In this document: positions 11,384 through 25,398 of the stretch, in pieces | Layout of the letters: each line of letters begins with the position of its first letter | Position numbering within the stretch: the stretch's first letter is position 1 | Assembly (NCBI GenBank): GCA_003279565.1 | Contig: QCHN01000002.1 | Span: forward strand, 62,001 to 126,000 | Length of the DNA stretch: 64,000 nucleotides | Direction: 5' to 3' | DNA from: Prochlorococcus sp. AG-402-C09 | GTDB lineage: Bacteria; Cyanobacteriota; Cyanobacteriia; PCC-6307; Cyanobiaceae | The notes under the pieces: model-generated | Database searches by the model: none | The model's input: the letters and a program-made list of their open reading frames with translations, nothing else | What the model was told of the DNA's origin: nothing | Program-made: the position numbers and the translations under genes

Positions 11384-11967
11384 TATGTGTTATCTGCCAG
11401 TCCGTATAGATTCTCTTCAAGTAGTAAGGGGAGAAGCTCTTGAGGGACAAGAACTCCTTGAGGTCTCGCTCTAAATTTTGAACTTGATGATTCAGGTATA
11501 TTAAAAGACAATAGATCAATTTCACCGCCAAGATTTTTAATCTCTTCTAATTGATTAGCGCTAATTGGCCATCCATCTCTCATTGCGATAGCTATTGTTG
11601 CTTTCTTAAGAATAGATTTAGCATTATGCCACTTTGGAACTTGAATAGCTAAATCACTGCCAATTACAAAACTAAAACTTGCTTCAGGCCATAGTTGGGA
11701 AGCTTTTCTTAGAGTATGAATTGTCCTAGGGCTACTCAATTCTTGAACTAGCTCTAATTTTGGATGTGAGATTTTTTTTACCAGAATTTTTAAAAGCTGA
11801 GTTCTTTTTAGAAGTGGAATTTGATGCTTTTTATCAGGGTTATCACTTGCCCACGTTATAACTTTTGGGAAGATTTTTGTTAATTCATTCAACAAGGCCT
11901 CGTGACCAAGAGTGGGTGGATCAGCGCTTGTTCCAAATAGGGCTATTGAATTTATTTTTGCTTTCAT
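11383..11967 (-). CDS. nadD: Nicotinate-nucleotide adenylyltransferase
   Basis: Adenylyltransferase forming nicotinate adenine dinucleotide, directly before NadE in the pathway. 194 residues. Nucleotidyltransferase fold with the FGTSADPPTLGHEALL N-terminus (variant of the GxFdPxHxGH motif, with T in place of the first histidine and a retained GH), and a C-terminal SSSKFRA segment equivalent to the (I/S)SSTxxR motif. It overlaps the upstream GTPase gene by 4 bases and nadE by 1 base. The altered first histidine is a common cyanobacterial variant as far as I recall; function is otherwise secure from context. Confidence 0.9.
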   Translation of the reverse strand: MKAKINSIALFGTSADPPTLGHEALLNELTKIFPKVITWASDNPDKKHQIPLLKRTQLLKILVKKISHPKLELVQELSSPRTIHTLRKASQLWPEASFSFVIGSDLAIQVPKWHNAKSILKKATIAIAMRDGWPISANQLEEIKNLGGEIDLLSFNIPESSSSKFRARPQGVLVPQELLPLLLEENLYGLADNT

Positions 11968-13286
11968 GGCAATAAATAACTTTTATTTTTTTCCGTACTT
12001 GATGTAAGAAATCCAAAGTCACCGAGCATTATTCTGAAGTCTGAATTCTTTTTGAGAAGATGGTTCAACATTAATTGAGGCCTTCCATCATTCCTATTTG
12101 TTCCCATTAGAAATTTATAAGCTGCGAGACGACCAATAACCTTTGTCGTATAAATAGCAAGAGCTGCTTGGACAATGGCTATGGGAGCAGTAGGAGCAAG
12201 GCTTAATCCTCCAGTTAGAGGTGCAGCAAAGATCAGTACTTGTTTGAAAATATTTAAAGTGATTTGTATTCCTATTTGTGCACCCCCTAGTAATGAATTT
12301 TGAAAACTAAGCTTTTTCACTAATTGTCTGGCGGAGGGACCACCAACTTCTAAACCATATAATTTACTTAGTTGGATAATAAGAGCACTATCAAAAGCTA
12401 AACCGGTAATAAGGTCAATCATTAAAAAGGGATTAATTGCTACTCCTGAGGCTTTTAAAGTTGCATATTTGCCAATTAAACTTTGTGCTTCTTTTCTCTT
12501 TTTTAGTAGTCGATTTGCCTTAAGTAATTTGTAGAATTGGTCTGCAATTCTTAGACTATTTATACAAAGAAGTTCTTCACCACTTTGATCTATAATATCT
12601 TTAAGCTCGTTCTTAAGAATATTAACTTTAGGCTTTTTCTGTTCAGTTCTGACAGTTCCATCTGGCTTTATTTTTGCCTCCCTTGGAGATGATGATGCTA
12701 GAGCAATTTTAACTTTTTGTTTGCAAAATGATAATTTTCTATGAATACTTGAAAGTATTTGCTTTGTCTCTCTTGTATTCCATTGATCACAGCGATTTAA
12801 AACTATTACTATAGGTTTATTATTTCTTAACAGCTCTTCGATCGAATTCAATTCGACTCGTGTTATGTCACTATCAATTACAAAAAGAATTAAATCTGTA
12901 TCTAATACATAATTTAAATTTATTTCTTCATTGTTAGAATTATCTATTTCATCTATACCAGGAAGGTCTATAAGATCAACCTTGTTTAATCTTATAAATC
13001 GTTTGCACCATTTATAGGATTTACTAGTTTTTGTATTGCCGTTAATTATGTCCGTTTGGAATATCTGCTTTCCAATTAATGCATTTAATAAGCTTGATTT
13101 GCCAACTCCTACTCGGCCATATACTGATACCTGGAGCTCTTTTTTTTCTAATTTATTTAGTTGACAATCAAGTTGATTTAAAATGTCTTTAAATTTTGTT
13201 CTCTCGTAATTAGTAAGATTTAAGTTTTCTTTCCATTGATGAAGTAAAAACCTGCATTTTTTAGGTATATCTCTTTTGTAGGTCAT
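11964..13286 (-). CDS. DUF697-type membrane-associated GTPase
   Basis: 440 residues. The N-terminal half is an Era/dynamin-like GTPase: P-loop GRVGVGKSS (57-65), G3 DLPG (107-110), G4 NRCD (164-167). The C-terminal part (about 260-400) has hydrophobic stretches such as ALIIQLSKLYGL and FAAPLTGGLSLAPTAPIAIVQAAL, characteristic of DUF697 proteins that associate with membranes. Cyanobacteria carry several such GTPases with unclear roles. It overlaps both neighbours by 4 bases, so it is translationally coupled with the CNNM-type gene upstream and nadD downstream. Confidence 0.85.
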   Translation of the reverse strand: MTYKRDIPKKCRFLLHQWKENLNLTNYERTKFKDILNQLDCQLNKLEKKELQVSVYGRVGVGKSSLLNALIGKQIFQTDIINGNTKTSKSYKWCKRFIRLNKVDLIDLPGIDEIDNSNNEEINLNYVLDTDLILFVIDSDITRVELNSIEELLRNNKPIVIVLNRCDQWNTRETKQILSSIHRKLSFCKQKVKIALASSSPREAKIKPDGTVRTEQKKPKVNILKNELKDIIDQSGEELLCINSLRIADQFYKLLKANRLLKKRKEAQSLIGKYATLKASGVAINPFLMIDLITGLAFDSALIIQLSKLYGLEVGGPSARQLVKKLSFQNSLLGGAQIGIQITLNIFKQVLIFAAPLTGGLSLAPTAPIAIVQAALAIYTTKVIGRLAAYKFLMGTNRNDGRPQLMLNHLLKKNSDFRIMLGDFGFLTSSTEKNKSYLLP

Positions 13287-14275
13287 TTATTTGATTTCCT
13301 CCACCAACCAGCTAAAACTGCTAAAACAGCTTCTGCACCTATTAAGCCAACAAATCCACCAAACTCATCCACCACAACTCTGACTCCATTTTTGTCTTCA
13401 TTAAAACCAAGAAGTAATCTATCTACTCGAATCATTTCGGGTACAAACTCTACATTTTCGCTTAGGTCGTAAGGAGTTAAATGAGTGTCTCCTTCAAGTA
13501 AAGAGGCTAATAGTTTTTCACGGTTAGCAACTCCAACGACCTTGTCTACTTCTTCACCTAATACTACCCACCATGTTGCATTATTTTCTAACAAGTTTAA
13601 CTTAACAGATTCCAAAGAAACTCTTCCTGGAAGTGTTGGAGCCGCAACCCGCGGAGTCATTAGATCTTTAGCGGTAAGATCATTTAACTGGAAAACTTTG
13701 GATATCATTGCAGCTTCGTCGTCTTCTATTTGACCAATTTGAGATCCAAGCCTAGCCATCTGTCTGATCTCCTCTTCATCTGTTGTTAGCTCGCTCTTTG
13801 CAGTGATAATTGGCAGTAGACGTTCAAGAACTATAAGCAACGGCCTCATGACGATACTCAAAAAATCAAGGACAGGAGCACTAGTTAGGCTGATTTGCAA
13901 TGCAAGCCTTGTGCCGAGAGCTTTGGGAACAATTTCTCCAAGAAGTAAAACAAGAATGGTTAGGCCAATAAAAAATATTGGCTTTACATTTCCGATTTGA
14001 TCTTGAAATATGTAAGTTGCGTAGCTACCTACCATCAAACTTCCAAAGATATTGAAACTGTTATTTGCAATTGTTACTACAGTTAAAGTCCTTCCTATCC
14101 TGTGGCGTAATTTTTCTAATCTTCTGGCTCCTAATACTTTGGGTTTTCTTCTTGCGAGCTCATGTACGCGTAATGGGTTGACTGCTAACAAAGCTGCTTC
14201 TATACCTGAGCACATTGCAGAACCCATTAAAATAACCGCAATAAGAGCAGTTAAAAGCAGAATGTCTTGGCTCAT
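13283..14275 (-). CDS. CNNM/CorC-type DUF21 membrane protein with CBS domains
   Basis: 330 residues. N-terminal DUF21 domain with about four membrane helices (residues 5-155, containing the CSGIEAALLAVNPLRV start and the GEIVPKALGTRLAL motif), then a paired CBS region (about 190-320). Proteins of this type are linked to magnesium or other divalent cation export; the CorC/HlyC-like C-terminal domain is missing, so this is the short form. First gene of the operon that continues into GTPase, nadD and nadE. Divergent from pepP with 96 bases between starts. Confidence 0.85.
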   Translation of the reverse strand: MSQDILLLTALIAVILMGSAMCSGIEAALLAVNPLRVHELARRKPKVLGARRLEKLRHRIGRTLTVVTIANNSFNIFGSLMVGSYATYIFQDQIGNVKPIFFIGLTILVLLLGEIVPKALGTRLALQISLTSAPVLDFLSIVMRPLLIVLERLLPIITAKSELTTDEEEIRQMARLGSQIGQIEDDEAAMISKVFQLNDLTAKDLMTPRVAAPTLPGRVSLESVKLNLLENNATWWVVLGEEVDKVVGVANREKLLASLLEGDTHLTPYDLSENVEFVPEMIRVDRLLLGFNEDKNGVRVVVDEFGGFVGLIGAEAVLAVLAGWWRKSNK

Positions 14276-14371
14276 TCTCTAAAGATTTTTTTAAGAGTAA
14301 GGATCTTTTGCTTTTATTTTTCCACTAAGTTAGATCTCTTGCCATCCTTAAGTGTAAATAGGAGTATTTTT

Positions 14372-15691
14372 TTGGCTGATTCAAGTGTTTTTCGTCGTCG
14401 TAGAGACTTATTTTTGTCACATTTAGATTCTTATGCGGCGATTATCCCCGCTGCAGAATTAGTTACTCATCATGCAGATTGCGAGTATCCCTTTAGGCAA
14501 AATAGCGACTTTTGGTACTTAACTGGTTTTGATGAGCCAAATGCAGTGGCTTTGTTTTTGCCTCATAAACCCAAGGGAGAACAATATGTACTATTTGTCT
14601 TACCTAAAGAGTCTGCGGCAGAAGTTTGGACAGGCTTTAGATGGGGAACAAAAGGAGTTTTAGATAATTTTGATGTTGATATAGCTCACTCTTTGAATGA
14701 ATTGCCAAGCCTTTTAGCTCATTATCTCGAGGGGGCAGAGGGAATTGCTTTTCGAGTTGGAAAACATTCGCACATTGAGGCTTTGGTTTTAAAAACCTGG
14801 TCTGAGCATTTACAAAAACTGCCAAGAAGTGGCTTACCCCCATTATCCATGATGGCTCCTTGTCCAATACTTCACAATATGAGACTTCGTAAAGACGATT
14901 TTGAAATAGAAAGGATGCGTATTGCCTCAAAAATTTCTGCAGAGGCTCATGAATTAGTTAGAGAATTTGCTCGCCCAGGAATGAATGAGAGAGATTTACA
15001 AGCTCAGATAGAAAAATACTTTCTTGAAAAGGGGGCTCGAGGACCTGCTTATGGCTCAATAGTTGCATCAGGTGATAATGCATGCGTGCTCCATTACACG
15101 GAAAACAATTCACTTATAAGGGATGGAGATCTTGTTTTGATAGATGCAGGATGCTCTTTAGATGACTATTACAATGGCGACATAACAAGAACCTTTCCAG
15201 TAAATGGAAGGTTTTCTGAAGAACAAAAAGCTTTATATGAAATTGTTCTCTTTGCTCAGAAAGCTGCAATTGAGAGTGTTCGACCCGCTGATACCGCTGA
15301 GAATGTACATATGACTGCCTTAAAACATCTTATTGAGGGTTTAGTTGATATTGGCTTACTCGTTGGCGATGTGGATTCGATTATTGAACAACAAGCTTAC
15401 TCGCATTTGTACATGCATCGAACAGGGCATTGGTTAGGTCTTGATGTTCATGATGTAGGCGCCTATAGACTTGGAGACTATCATTTAAATCTTGAACCAG
15501 GGATGGTTTTAACTGTTGAACCTGGTATTTATATCAGTGATCGGTTAGCAGTTCCTAAGGGACAGCCTGAGATAGATAAAAGATGGAAAGGTATCGGAAT
15601 TCGTATCGAGGATGATGTTTTAGTTACACAAGATTCTGTAGAAGTATTGAGTTGTAAAGCAGCTAAGAACTTGAGTGATTTGGAAAATTAA
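14372..15691 (+). CDS. pepP: Xaa-Pro aminopeptidase
   Basis: M24B metallopeptidase removing N-terminal residues before proline. 439 residues from the chosen TTG start at 14372, which has AGGAG at 14360-14364, seven bases upstream; an open frame back to 14267 would overlap the divergent gene and adds atypical sequence. The N-terminal aminopeptidase-P domain contains FRQNSDFWYLTGF. The catalytic pita-bread domain carries the two-metal ligands: Asp in LIDAGCSLDDYYNGDITRT, His in HRTGHWLGLDVHD, Glu in LTVEPGIY and Glu in RIEDDVLV. All five are present, so the enzyme should be active. Confidence 0.93.
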   Translation: MADSSVFRRRRDLFLSHLDSYAAIIPAAELVTHHADCEYPFRQNSDFWYLTGFDEPNAVALFLPHKPKGEQYVLFVLPKESAAEVWTGFRWGTKGVLDNFDVDIAHSLNELPSLLAHYLEGAEGIAFRVGKHSHIEALVLKTWSEHLQKLPRSGLPPLSMMAPCPILHNMRLRKDDFEIERMRIASKISAEAHELVREFARPGMNERDLQAQIEKYFLEKGARGPAYGSIVASGDNACVLHYTENNSLIRDGDLVLIDAGCSLDDYYNGDITRTFPVNGRFSEEQKALYEIVLFAQKAAIESVRPADTAENVHMTALKHLIEGLVDIGLLVGDVDSIIEQQAYSHLYMHRTGHWLGLDVHDVGAYRLGDYHLNLEPGMVLTVEPGIYISDRLAVPKGQPEIDKRWKGIGIRIEDDVLVTQDSVEVLSCKAAKNLSDLEN

Positions 15692-15875
15692 TTGAATTTA
15701 TTTAAGTGATTTACTAAGAAATCTGTACAATTTCAAGTTCTTCATGTCGAATAAATCTATCCAAATATTTTGATCCTTTAATAATCCAACATTGTCTAAC
15801 AGTAGAAAACCTGTTGAATTCCTACTCTAGTAATTCAAATAGGACCTAGTTCCTGTTAAGTTAGTAATTTGTTAG

Positions 15876-16394
<519 letters not shown>

Positions 16395-16399
16395 AAAAT

Positions 16400-16425
16400 C
16401 CTTGAACAAAAACCTTTGTTCAAGG
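16400..16425. terminator. Bidirectional terminator between the PSRP-3 gene and atpC
   Basis: Perfect 11-bp stem CCTTGAACAAA / TTTGTTCAAGG with a 4-base loop (16411-16414). On the minus strand it is followed at once by ATTTTTT, a classical terminator for atpD-atpC; on the plus strand a T-run comes about 10 bases later. Confidence 0.8.
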
Positions 16426-16445
16426 AGAAAAGATTTTTTAAACTT

Positions 16446-16853
16446 TTAGTCAGATTTTGAAGCATTAAACCAAGCTTTGGCTTTGTTTAATGCTTCTTGA
16501 GCTTTGATTTTTTCAGGAGAAGTTTCTTTATCCTTAGTTTGGTTTAGTTGGTTTTTAGCTTGTTCTAGTTCAGCTTCAGCTTTATTAGAGTCAATATTTT
16601 TTCCCATTTCAGCTTTATTTACTAAAACAGTAACTTCGTTGGATTCCACTTCTGCAAACCCCCCAGTTAGTGCTATTGAATCCCAATTACCGTTTTTCAA
16701 AACCCTTAATACACCAAAATCAATAGCAGTAACCATTGAAATGTGACCAGGTAATACACCCAATAGCCCTGTTGTGCTTGGAAGTATTATTTCATCAGCA
16801 GTATCGTCAAATACGCTCTGATCAGGGGCAAGAACTCGAAGAGTTAAAGACAT
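16446..16853 (-). CDS. atpC: ATP synthase F1 subunit epsilon
   Basis: Rotor subunit that binds gamma and inhibits ATP hydrolysis through its C-terminal helices. 135 residues: N-terminal beta sandwich (LTLRVLAPDQSVFDDTADEIILPSTTGLLGVLPGH is the conserved opening) and a C-terminal helical hairpin rich in Lys, Glu and Ala. It follows atpD by 57 bases on the minus strand, the usual cyanobacterial beta-epsilon operon separate from the large atp operon. Confidence 0.97.
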   Translation of the reverse strand: MSLTLRVLAPDQSVFDDTADEIILPSTTGLLGVLPGHISMVTAIDFGVLRVLKNGNWDSIALTGGFAEVESNEVTVLVNKAEMGKNIDSNKAEAELEQAKNQLNQTKDKETSPEKIKAQEALNKAKAWFNASKSD

Positions 16854-16910
16854 TTCTTGGGGATTTTATGAAAATGTTGACTGAAGGTGATTGAGTAGGA
16901 AAAAAGATTT

Positions 16911-18437
<1,527 letters not shown>

Positions 18438-18466
18438 CTACCACTCCACAGGCATTTTTTTTCAGT

Positions 18467-18482
18467 GTTCGGTCAACCGCAC
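18467..18482. promoter_or_regulatory. K-box upstream of groESL
   Basis: GTTCGG-TCAA-CCGCAC matches the cyanobacterial K-box consensus GTTCGG-NNAN-CCNNAC at every specified base. K-boxes are known upstream of groE genes in several cyanobacteria, where they act in light- and heat-responsive control. It lies 119 bases before the groES start codon. No CIRCE element was recognised nearby. Confidence 0.7.
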
Positions 18483-18559
18483 AGAATATATGTGGTCTAG
18501 AGCGTACTTAGATGCATAAATTAATACCGTTGGTAATGAGTAATACTCTTTATCGAGTT

Positions 18560-18572
18560 AGCGCTAAGCGCT
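18560..18572 (+). promoter_or_regulatory. Terminator-like hairpin in the groES leader
   Basis: AGCGC (18560-18564), loop TAA, GCGCT (18568-18572), then T-rich sequence (TTTTG followed by eight T). It resembles a small intrinsic terminator but lies 29 bases before the groES ATG with no gene ending nearby. It may act as an attenuator or leader structure (inference). Confidence 0.4.
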
Positions 18573-18601
18573 TTTTGTTTTTTTTGCTACTGCACTAATT
18601 T

Positions 18602-18913
18602 ATGGCAGCTGTATCTCTCAGCGTCTCCACTGTCAAGCCACTTGGAGATCGTGTATTTGTAAAAGTTTCTGAATCAGAAGAGAAGACTGCAGGAGGCATA
18701 TTGCTTCCTGACACTGCTAAAGAGAAACCTCAAGTGGGTGAAGTTGCTCAGGTTGGGCCTGGAAAACGCAACGAGGATGGTTCACGTCAATCTCCTGAAG
18801 TAAGTGTTGGAGACAAGGTTCTCTACAGTAAGTACGCAGGTACTGATATCAAACTTGGCAGCGATGAATACGTACTTCTCTCTGAGAAAGACATTCTTGC
18901 TGTCGTCAACTAA
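18602..18913 (+). CDS. groES: Co-chaperonin GroES
   Basis: 10-kDa lid of the chaperonin. 103 residues. The [33 protein letters not shown] opening contains the mobile loop; [27 protein letters not shown] is the conserved end. Operon with groEL, 62 bases apart. A K-box lies upstream and no Shine-Dalgarno is visible before the ATG. Confidence 0.98.
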
Positions 18914-18960
18914 ACCTCAGCTTTTGCTGAAGCCCAAAACTAAAAACTTTTCGAAATTAA

Positions 18961-20607
<1,647 letters not shown>

Positions 20608-20631
20608 TTAATCACTTTCCCTCAATAAAAC

Positions 20632-20666
20632 AAAAAGAGAGATTGTTTTTAGCAGTCTCTCTTTTT
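20632..20666 (+). terminator. groESL terminator
   Basis: AAAAAGAGAGA at 20632-20642 pairs with TCTCTCTTTTT at 20656-20666 (13-base loop), ending in a T-tract, 25 bases after the groEL stop. Confidence 0.85.
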
Positions 20667-20784
20667 TTGTTTGAAAACAAAAATGTTAAAGCTAGGTTCT
20701 TAAATAATTAATCTAATTCTTATAAAATTAATTCAAGAACTGTGTTGATTAAGTTCAAAAAAACTCAAATATAAGTTTAAAAAT

Positions 20785-21015
20785 TTATTTTAACCATCCT
20801 GCGCTAAGAATAACAGCGAGGGTTAAAAATAAGATAAGACATACCCAGGTAGCTCTGTTTAAGGTCGATTCAGCACTACTGGCACTTGTAAACATAGAGC
20901 TTCCGCTAGATGCTAGTCCACCCATTCCATCACCCTTTGGACTATGGAGAAGAACTAATAGTATTAAAAAAACTCCTGAAATTGCCCATGCCCATGACAA
21001 AAGTGGAATGATCAT
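20785..21015 (-). CDS. secG: Preprotein translocase subunit SecG
   Basis: Auxiliary subunit of the SecYEG channel. 76 residues with two membrane helices separated by the glycine- and serine-rich loop SPKGDGMGGLASSGSSMFTSASSAE, the family's hallmark. Located 10 bases downstream of gpmI on the same strand, a pairing also seen in other bacteria. Confidence 0.93.
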   Translation of the reverse strand: MIIPLLSWAWAISGVFLILLVLLHSPKGDGMGGLASSGSSMFTSASSAESTLNRATWVCLILFLTLAVILSAGWLK

Positions 21016-21025
21016 TTTTTATTTA

Positions 21026-22651
<1,626 letters not shown>

Positions 22652-22812
22652 TCAAAGAAATTTGTTTCTTTTGATGGTTTTCTTTCGTATTAAATTACTT
22701 CCTAATTGGCAAAGAGGCTAATACTTTGATGTTTGGTTAGCTTTTCCCTATTAGATTAAAAAAGTATTTCAGCTATTCCTAAGAAAAAATAAAATTTTTA
22801 GGAATTTAAAAT

Positions 22813-23373
22813 ATGCCAGATGAAGCCGTTAAAAAAGAGGTAGAAATCCTCTCGAAAACAGAACTTGATAGAACCATAAAAAGATTGGCTTCTCAAGTTT
22901 TGGAAAAGGTTCCTAATATTGATTCATTATTGCTTATTGGAATTCCAACAAGGGGAATTTATTTGTCTAAATTATTAGCAAAATATTTAGAGGAATTATC
23001 TGGGAAGTCAGTTGAGAATGGTTGCTTAGATCCTACTTTTCATAGAGATGATCTCTCGAGGGTTGGTACTCGTATTGGTCAAGCAACTGATTTACCCTCT
23101 TCTGTTGATAATAGAGAGGTTGTTTTGATTGATGATGTTATCTATACAGGAAGAACGATAAAAGCTGCACTAGAAGCTCTCCATTTATGGGGCAGAGCGA
23201 AAAGAGTTACGCTTGTTGCGATGGTTGATAGGGGCCACAGAGAAGTTCCCATTCAACCTGACTTTTGTGGGCGTGTAGTTCCAACTAGTAAAAATGAGAC
23301 TATTGATCTTAGATTGAGAGAAGTTGATGGAGAAGAGGGTGTTTTTTTGTGTAAAAAAACTATCAATCATTAA
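22813..23373 (+). CDS. pyrR: PyrR bifunctional pyrimidine regulator / uracil phosphoribosyltransferase
   Basis: 186 residues. The phosphoribosyltransferase fold is shown by the PRPP-binding loop VVLIDDVIYTGRTIKAAL; the GIPTRGIYLSKLL and RGHREVPIQPDFCGRVVPTSKNE segments are typical of PyrR. In Firmicutes PyrR controls pyr genes by attenuation; in cyanobacteria a regulatory role is less clear and no pyr attenuator is seen here. Convergent with the Hsp70-like gene, 19 bases between stops. Confidence 0.92.
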   Translation: MPDEAVKKEVEILSKTELDRTIKRLASQVLEKVPNIDSLLLIGIPTRGIYLSKLLAKYLEELSGKSVENGCLDPTFHRDDLSRVGTRIGQATDLPSSVDNREVVLIDDVIYTGRTIKAALEALHLWGRAKRVTLVAMVDRGHREVPIQPDFCGRVVPTSKNETIDLRLREVDGEEGVFLCKKTINH

Positions 23374-23392
23374 TATAAAAAATATAAGATAT

Positions 23393-25018
23393 TTATCTTA
23401 TTTCTCCAAGATTTTGAATTGTTATACTATTGTTATTTCTTAAATCAATTCCTTCAACTTCAAGTTGACAATCATCATTAATATTAAAAATTAATTTAAT
23501 ACAATCTTGACCAATCTCACCAGGAGGTTTTAGGGGAATTGAAATAATAGTATTATTTATCTTCCTGATCTTATCCTTAGATTCTATTGTTTTTAAAGTG
23601 GGTAATCCATTAATATAAATAATCTCATTTGATCCTTCTTCCTGAGGCTCTCCAATAATTAAATCTATACTTAATTGATTATTTATACTTGCAGCTAAAA
23701 TTATTTCTAAAGGTTTATTTGTTGGCCATGTTTGGCCTGCCAGGAAAAGAGGATGCCAAATGTGCTTTTCATTTTTTTTATTCCAGCATCTCAAGCTAAC
23801 CCCTTTGTTAAGAACATCTTTTACTTGAACACCTGGCGTGAGATTTAATGCTCCCATTGCAATAGCTTCAATAGGGGGAGGAGTCAAAAAAGGGATGGAA
23901 TTGCAGATCTCGCTTAAATAATTTTTGATTAAAGGTATGCGAGATCCTCCTCCTACTAAGACAACACTATCAAGATCTTTTAATTCAAATGAATTTCGTT
24001 TTGCGACATTAATTGTTTGCTTGAAAAGCTTTTCAATACTTTTTAGGAGTCCTTTCTCGATAAGTAATTCTTCAAGTCCTTTTTTAGAGAGTGTTAAAAA
24101 TTTTTCTTCATTCTTATCATTTTGTAGTCGTTTAGTGATGACCAATGTCTCTTTTATATTTGCATTGCTTAATTCACATTTTAGTTCTTCTGCCTTTCTC
24201 AGGATGGAATTGGTTGGTTTTTCTTCTGGTAATAAATAATGAGATATCCATCTGTCTATATCTTTTCCGCCTAAACGAAGTCCAGCTTTTCCTAGGACTT
24301 TTGCTGTTCGAAGAACTTGTGTACTTTTCCCTTCTAAATTATTTCCGTCAAATCTGACAAGTTGAGCAATTGGTGAAGCTTGTCCTTCTCCTCCCTCTAA
24401 AGCAACAATTGACATATCAATTGTGCTTCCTCCAAAATCTAAGACAAGTAATGTTGACCCTGGCTCCAGTCCTGCTCCCATCGCAGCAGCAGTAGGTTCA
24501 TCAACTAATGCAATTTCTTTTACATCTAAGGAATTACATACATTGACTAACCAATTTCTATATTCTCGATATGTATCTACTGGAGCTGTTAATACCAATC
24601 TTTTGATATTTACCTTCGCTGAGACTTTCTGCCAAATCTTGTGAATTAAAATCTCTCCTGCTTTTTCTGGGGAGATTTTTGAATCATATATAGGTTCAAT
24701 TTCGGTAGAGCCTATCCATCTTTTAAAATCTTGACTTAAGTTGTTGTCATTTTCATTGATGAGATTTAAATCCATAATTTCCTGTCCAATTAAATAGCAT
24801 TCTTCTTTTTCTGATGTTTTCCAAATTAAGCTTGGGATCTCTCCAGGAGCTCGACTAATTGGAGGTAGATCTAAAAGTTCAGGAGTTTGACCATTCTCTT
24901 TTTGAAAAACAACTACTGTTGTTGAACTTCCTAAGTCAATGGCTAATGTTCCCAAATCATTTGTATTGATTTCAGGTTGATGGATGTTTTCGAATTGATC
25001 AATTTTATTTTTTTCCAT
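23393..25018 (-). CDS. Hsp70-like (DnaK-family) protein, short divergent form
   Basis: 541 residues. Actin-type ATPase: AIDLGSSTTVVVF (phosphate 1, about 27-38), VDEPTAAAMGAGL, LDFGGSTIDMSIV (phosphate 2) and VVLVGGGSRIPLI (adenosine) motifs are all recognisable but deviate from canonical DnaK. A beta-rich region follows to the end, with no helical lid and no EEVD-like tail, so about 90 residues shorter than DnaK. Cyanobacteria carry several DnaK paralogues besides this kind; client and partners are unknown. Convergent with pyrR. Confidence 0.82.
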   Translation of the reverse strand: MEKNKIDQFENIHQPEINTNDLGTLAIDLGSSTTVVVFQKENGQTPELLDLPPISRAPGEIPSLIWKTSEKEECYLIGQEIMDLNLINENDNNLSQDFKRWIGSTEIEPIYDSKISPEKAGEILIHKIWQKVSAKVNIKRLVLTAPVDTYREYRNWLVNVCNSLDVKEIALVDEPTAAAMGAGLEPGSTLLVLDFGGSTIDMSIVALEGGEGQASPIAQLVRFDGNNLEGKSTQVLRTAKVLGKAGLRLGGKDIDRWISHYLLPEEKPTNSILRKAEELKCELSNANIKETLVITKRLQNDKNEEKFLTLSKKGLEELLIEKGLLKSIEKLFKQTINVAKRNSFELKDLDSVVLVGGGSRIPLIKNYLSEICNSIPFLTPPPIEAIAMGALNLTPGVQVKDVLNKGVSLRCWNKKNEKHIWHPLFLAGQTWPTNKPLEIILAASINNQLSIDLIIGEPQEEGSNEIIYINGLPTLKTIESKDKIRKINNTIISIPLKPPGEIGQDCIKLIFNINDDCQLEVEGIDLRNNNSITIQNLGEIR

Positions 25019-25164
25019 CTTTCTTAGTTAATTTTTAATAGGTGCAGCAAGAATCAATCAATAGAAAGTGAGTCCAGAGAAACTAACACCACTGTTATTA
25101 TTTGGCGAAAAATATAGAAATGAACGATTCTCTCCTAGAATAAGGCAACATTAAAGTTTTAAGT

Positions 25165-25398
25165 GTGATTAAGTCAGGTTCAGGAGTTAATTCCAAGGAT
25201 TTAGCAAAAAGAGGTGAGAGTCTCATCAGACATTCCACTAATCGCTACCTCACTACTGTGAGGATTGCTTTTAGAGCTAAGCAAAGAAGATTTGATGATT
25301 TTGATGGACTTTTAGAAGAATCAACAGTCAAGCCAGTACAAAGAGCAATTATTGAACTAAGTGATGAACAAGATCAGCCTGATCTATTACCTGGTTAG
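25165..25398 (+). CDS. rpoZ: RNA polymerase omega subunit
   Basis: Small subunit that helps assemble beta' into RNA polymerase. 77 residues, cyanobacterial type: [31 protein letters not shown] is the conserved core. GTG start. The stop codon TAG is followed immediately by the GTG of the next gene, so the pair is almost certainly one transcript. The ATP synthase and RNA polymerase core genes are not linked to it here. Confidence 0.88.
   Translation: MIKSGSGVNSKDLAKRGESLIRHSTNRYLTTVRIAFRAKQRRFDDFDGLLEESTVKPVQRAIIELSDEQDQPDLLPG

Noticed and set aside
18530-18570. Possible CIRCE (HrcA operator) before groES
   Set aside because: TAATACTC and GAGTTAGC only share four paired bases and the spacer is six instead of nine, far from TTAGCACTC-N9-GAGTGCTAA.
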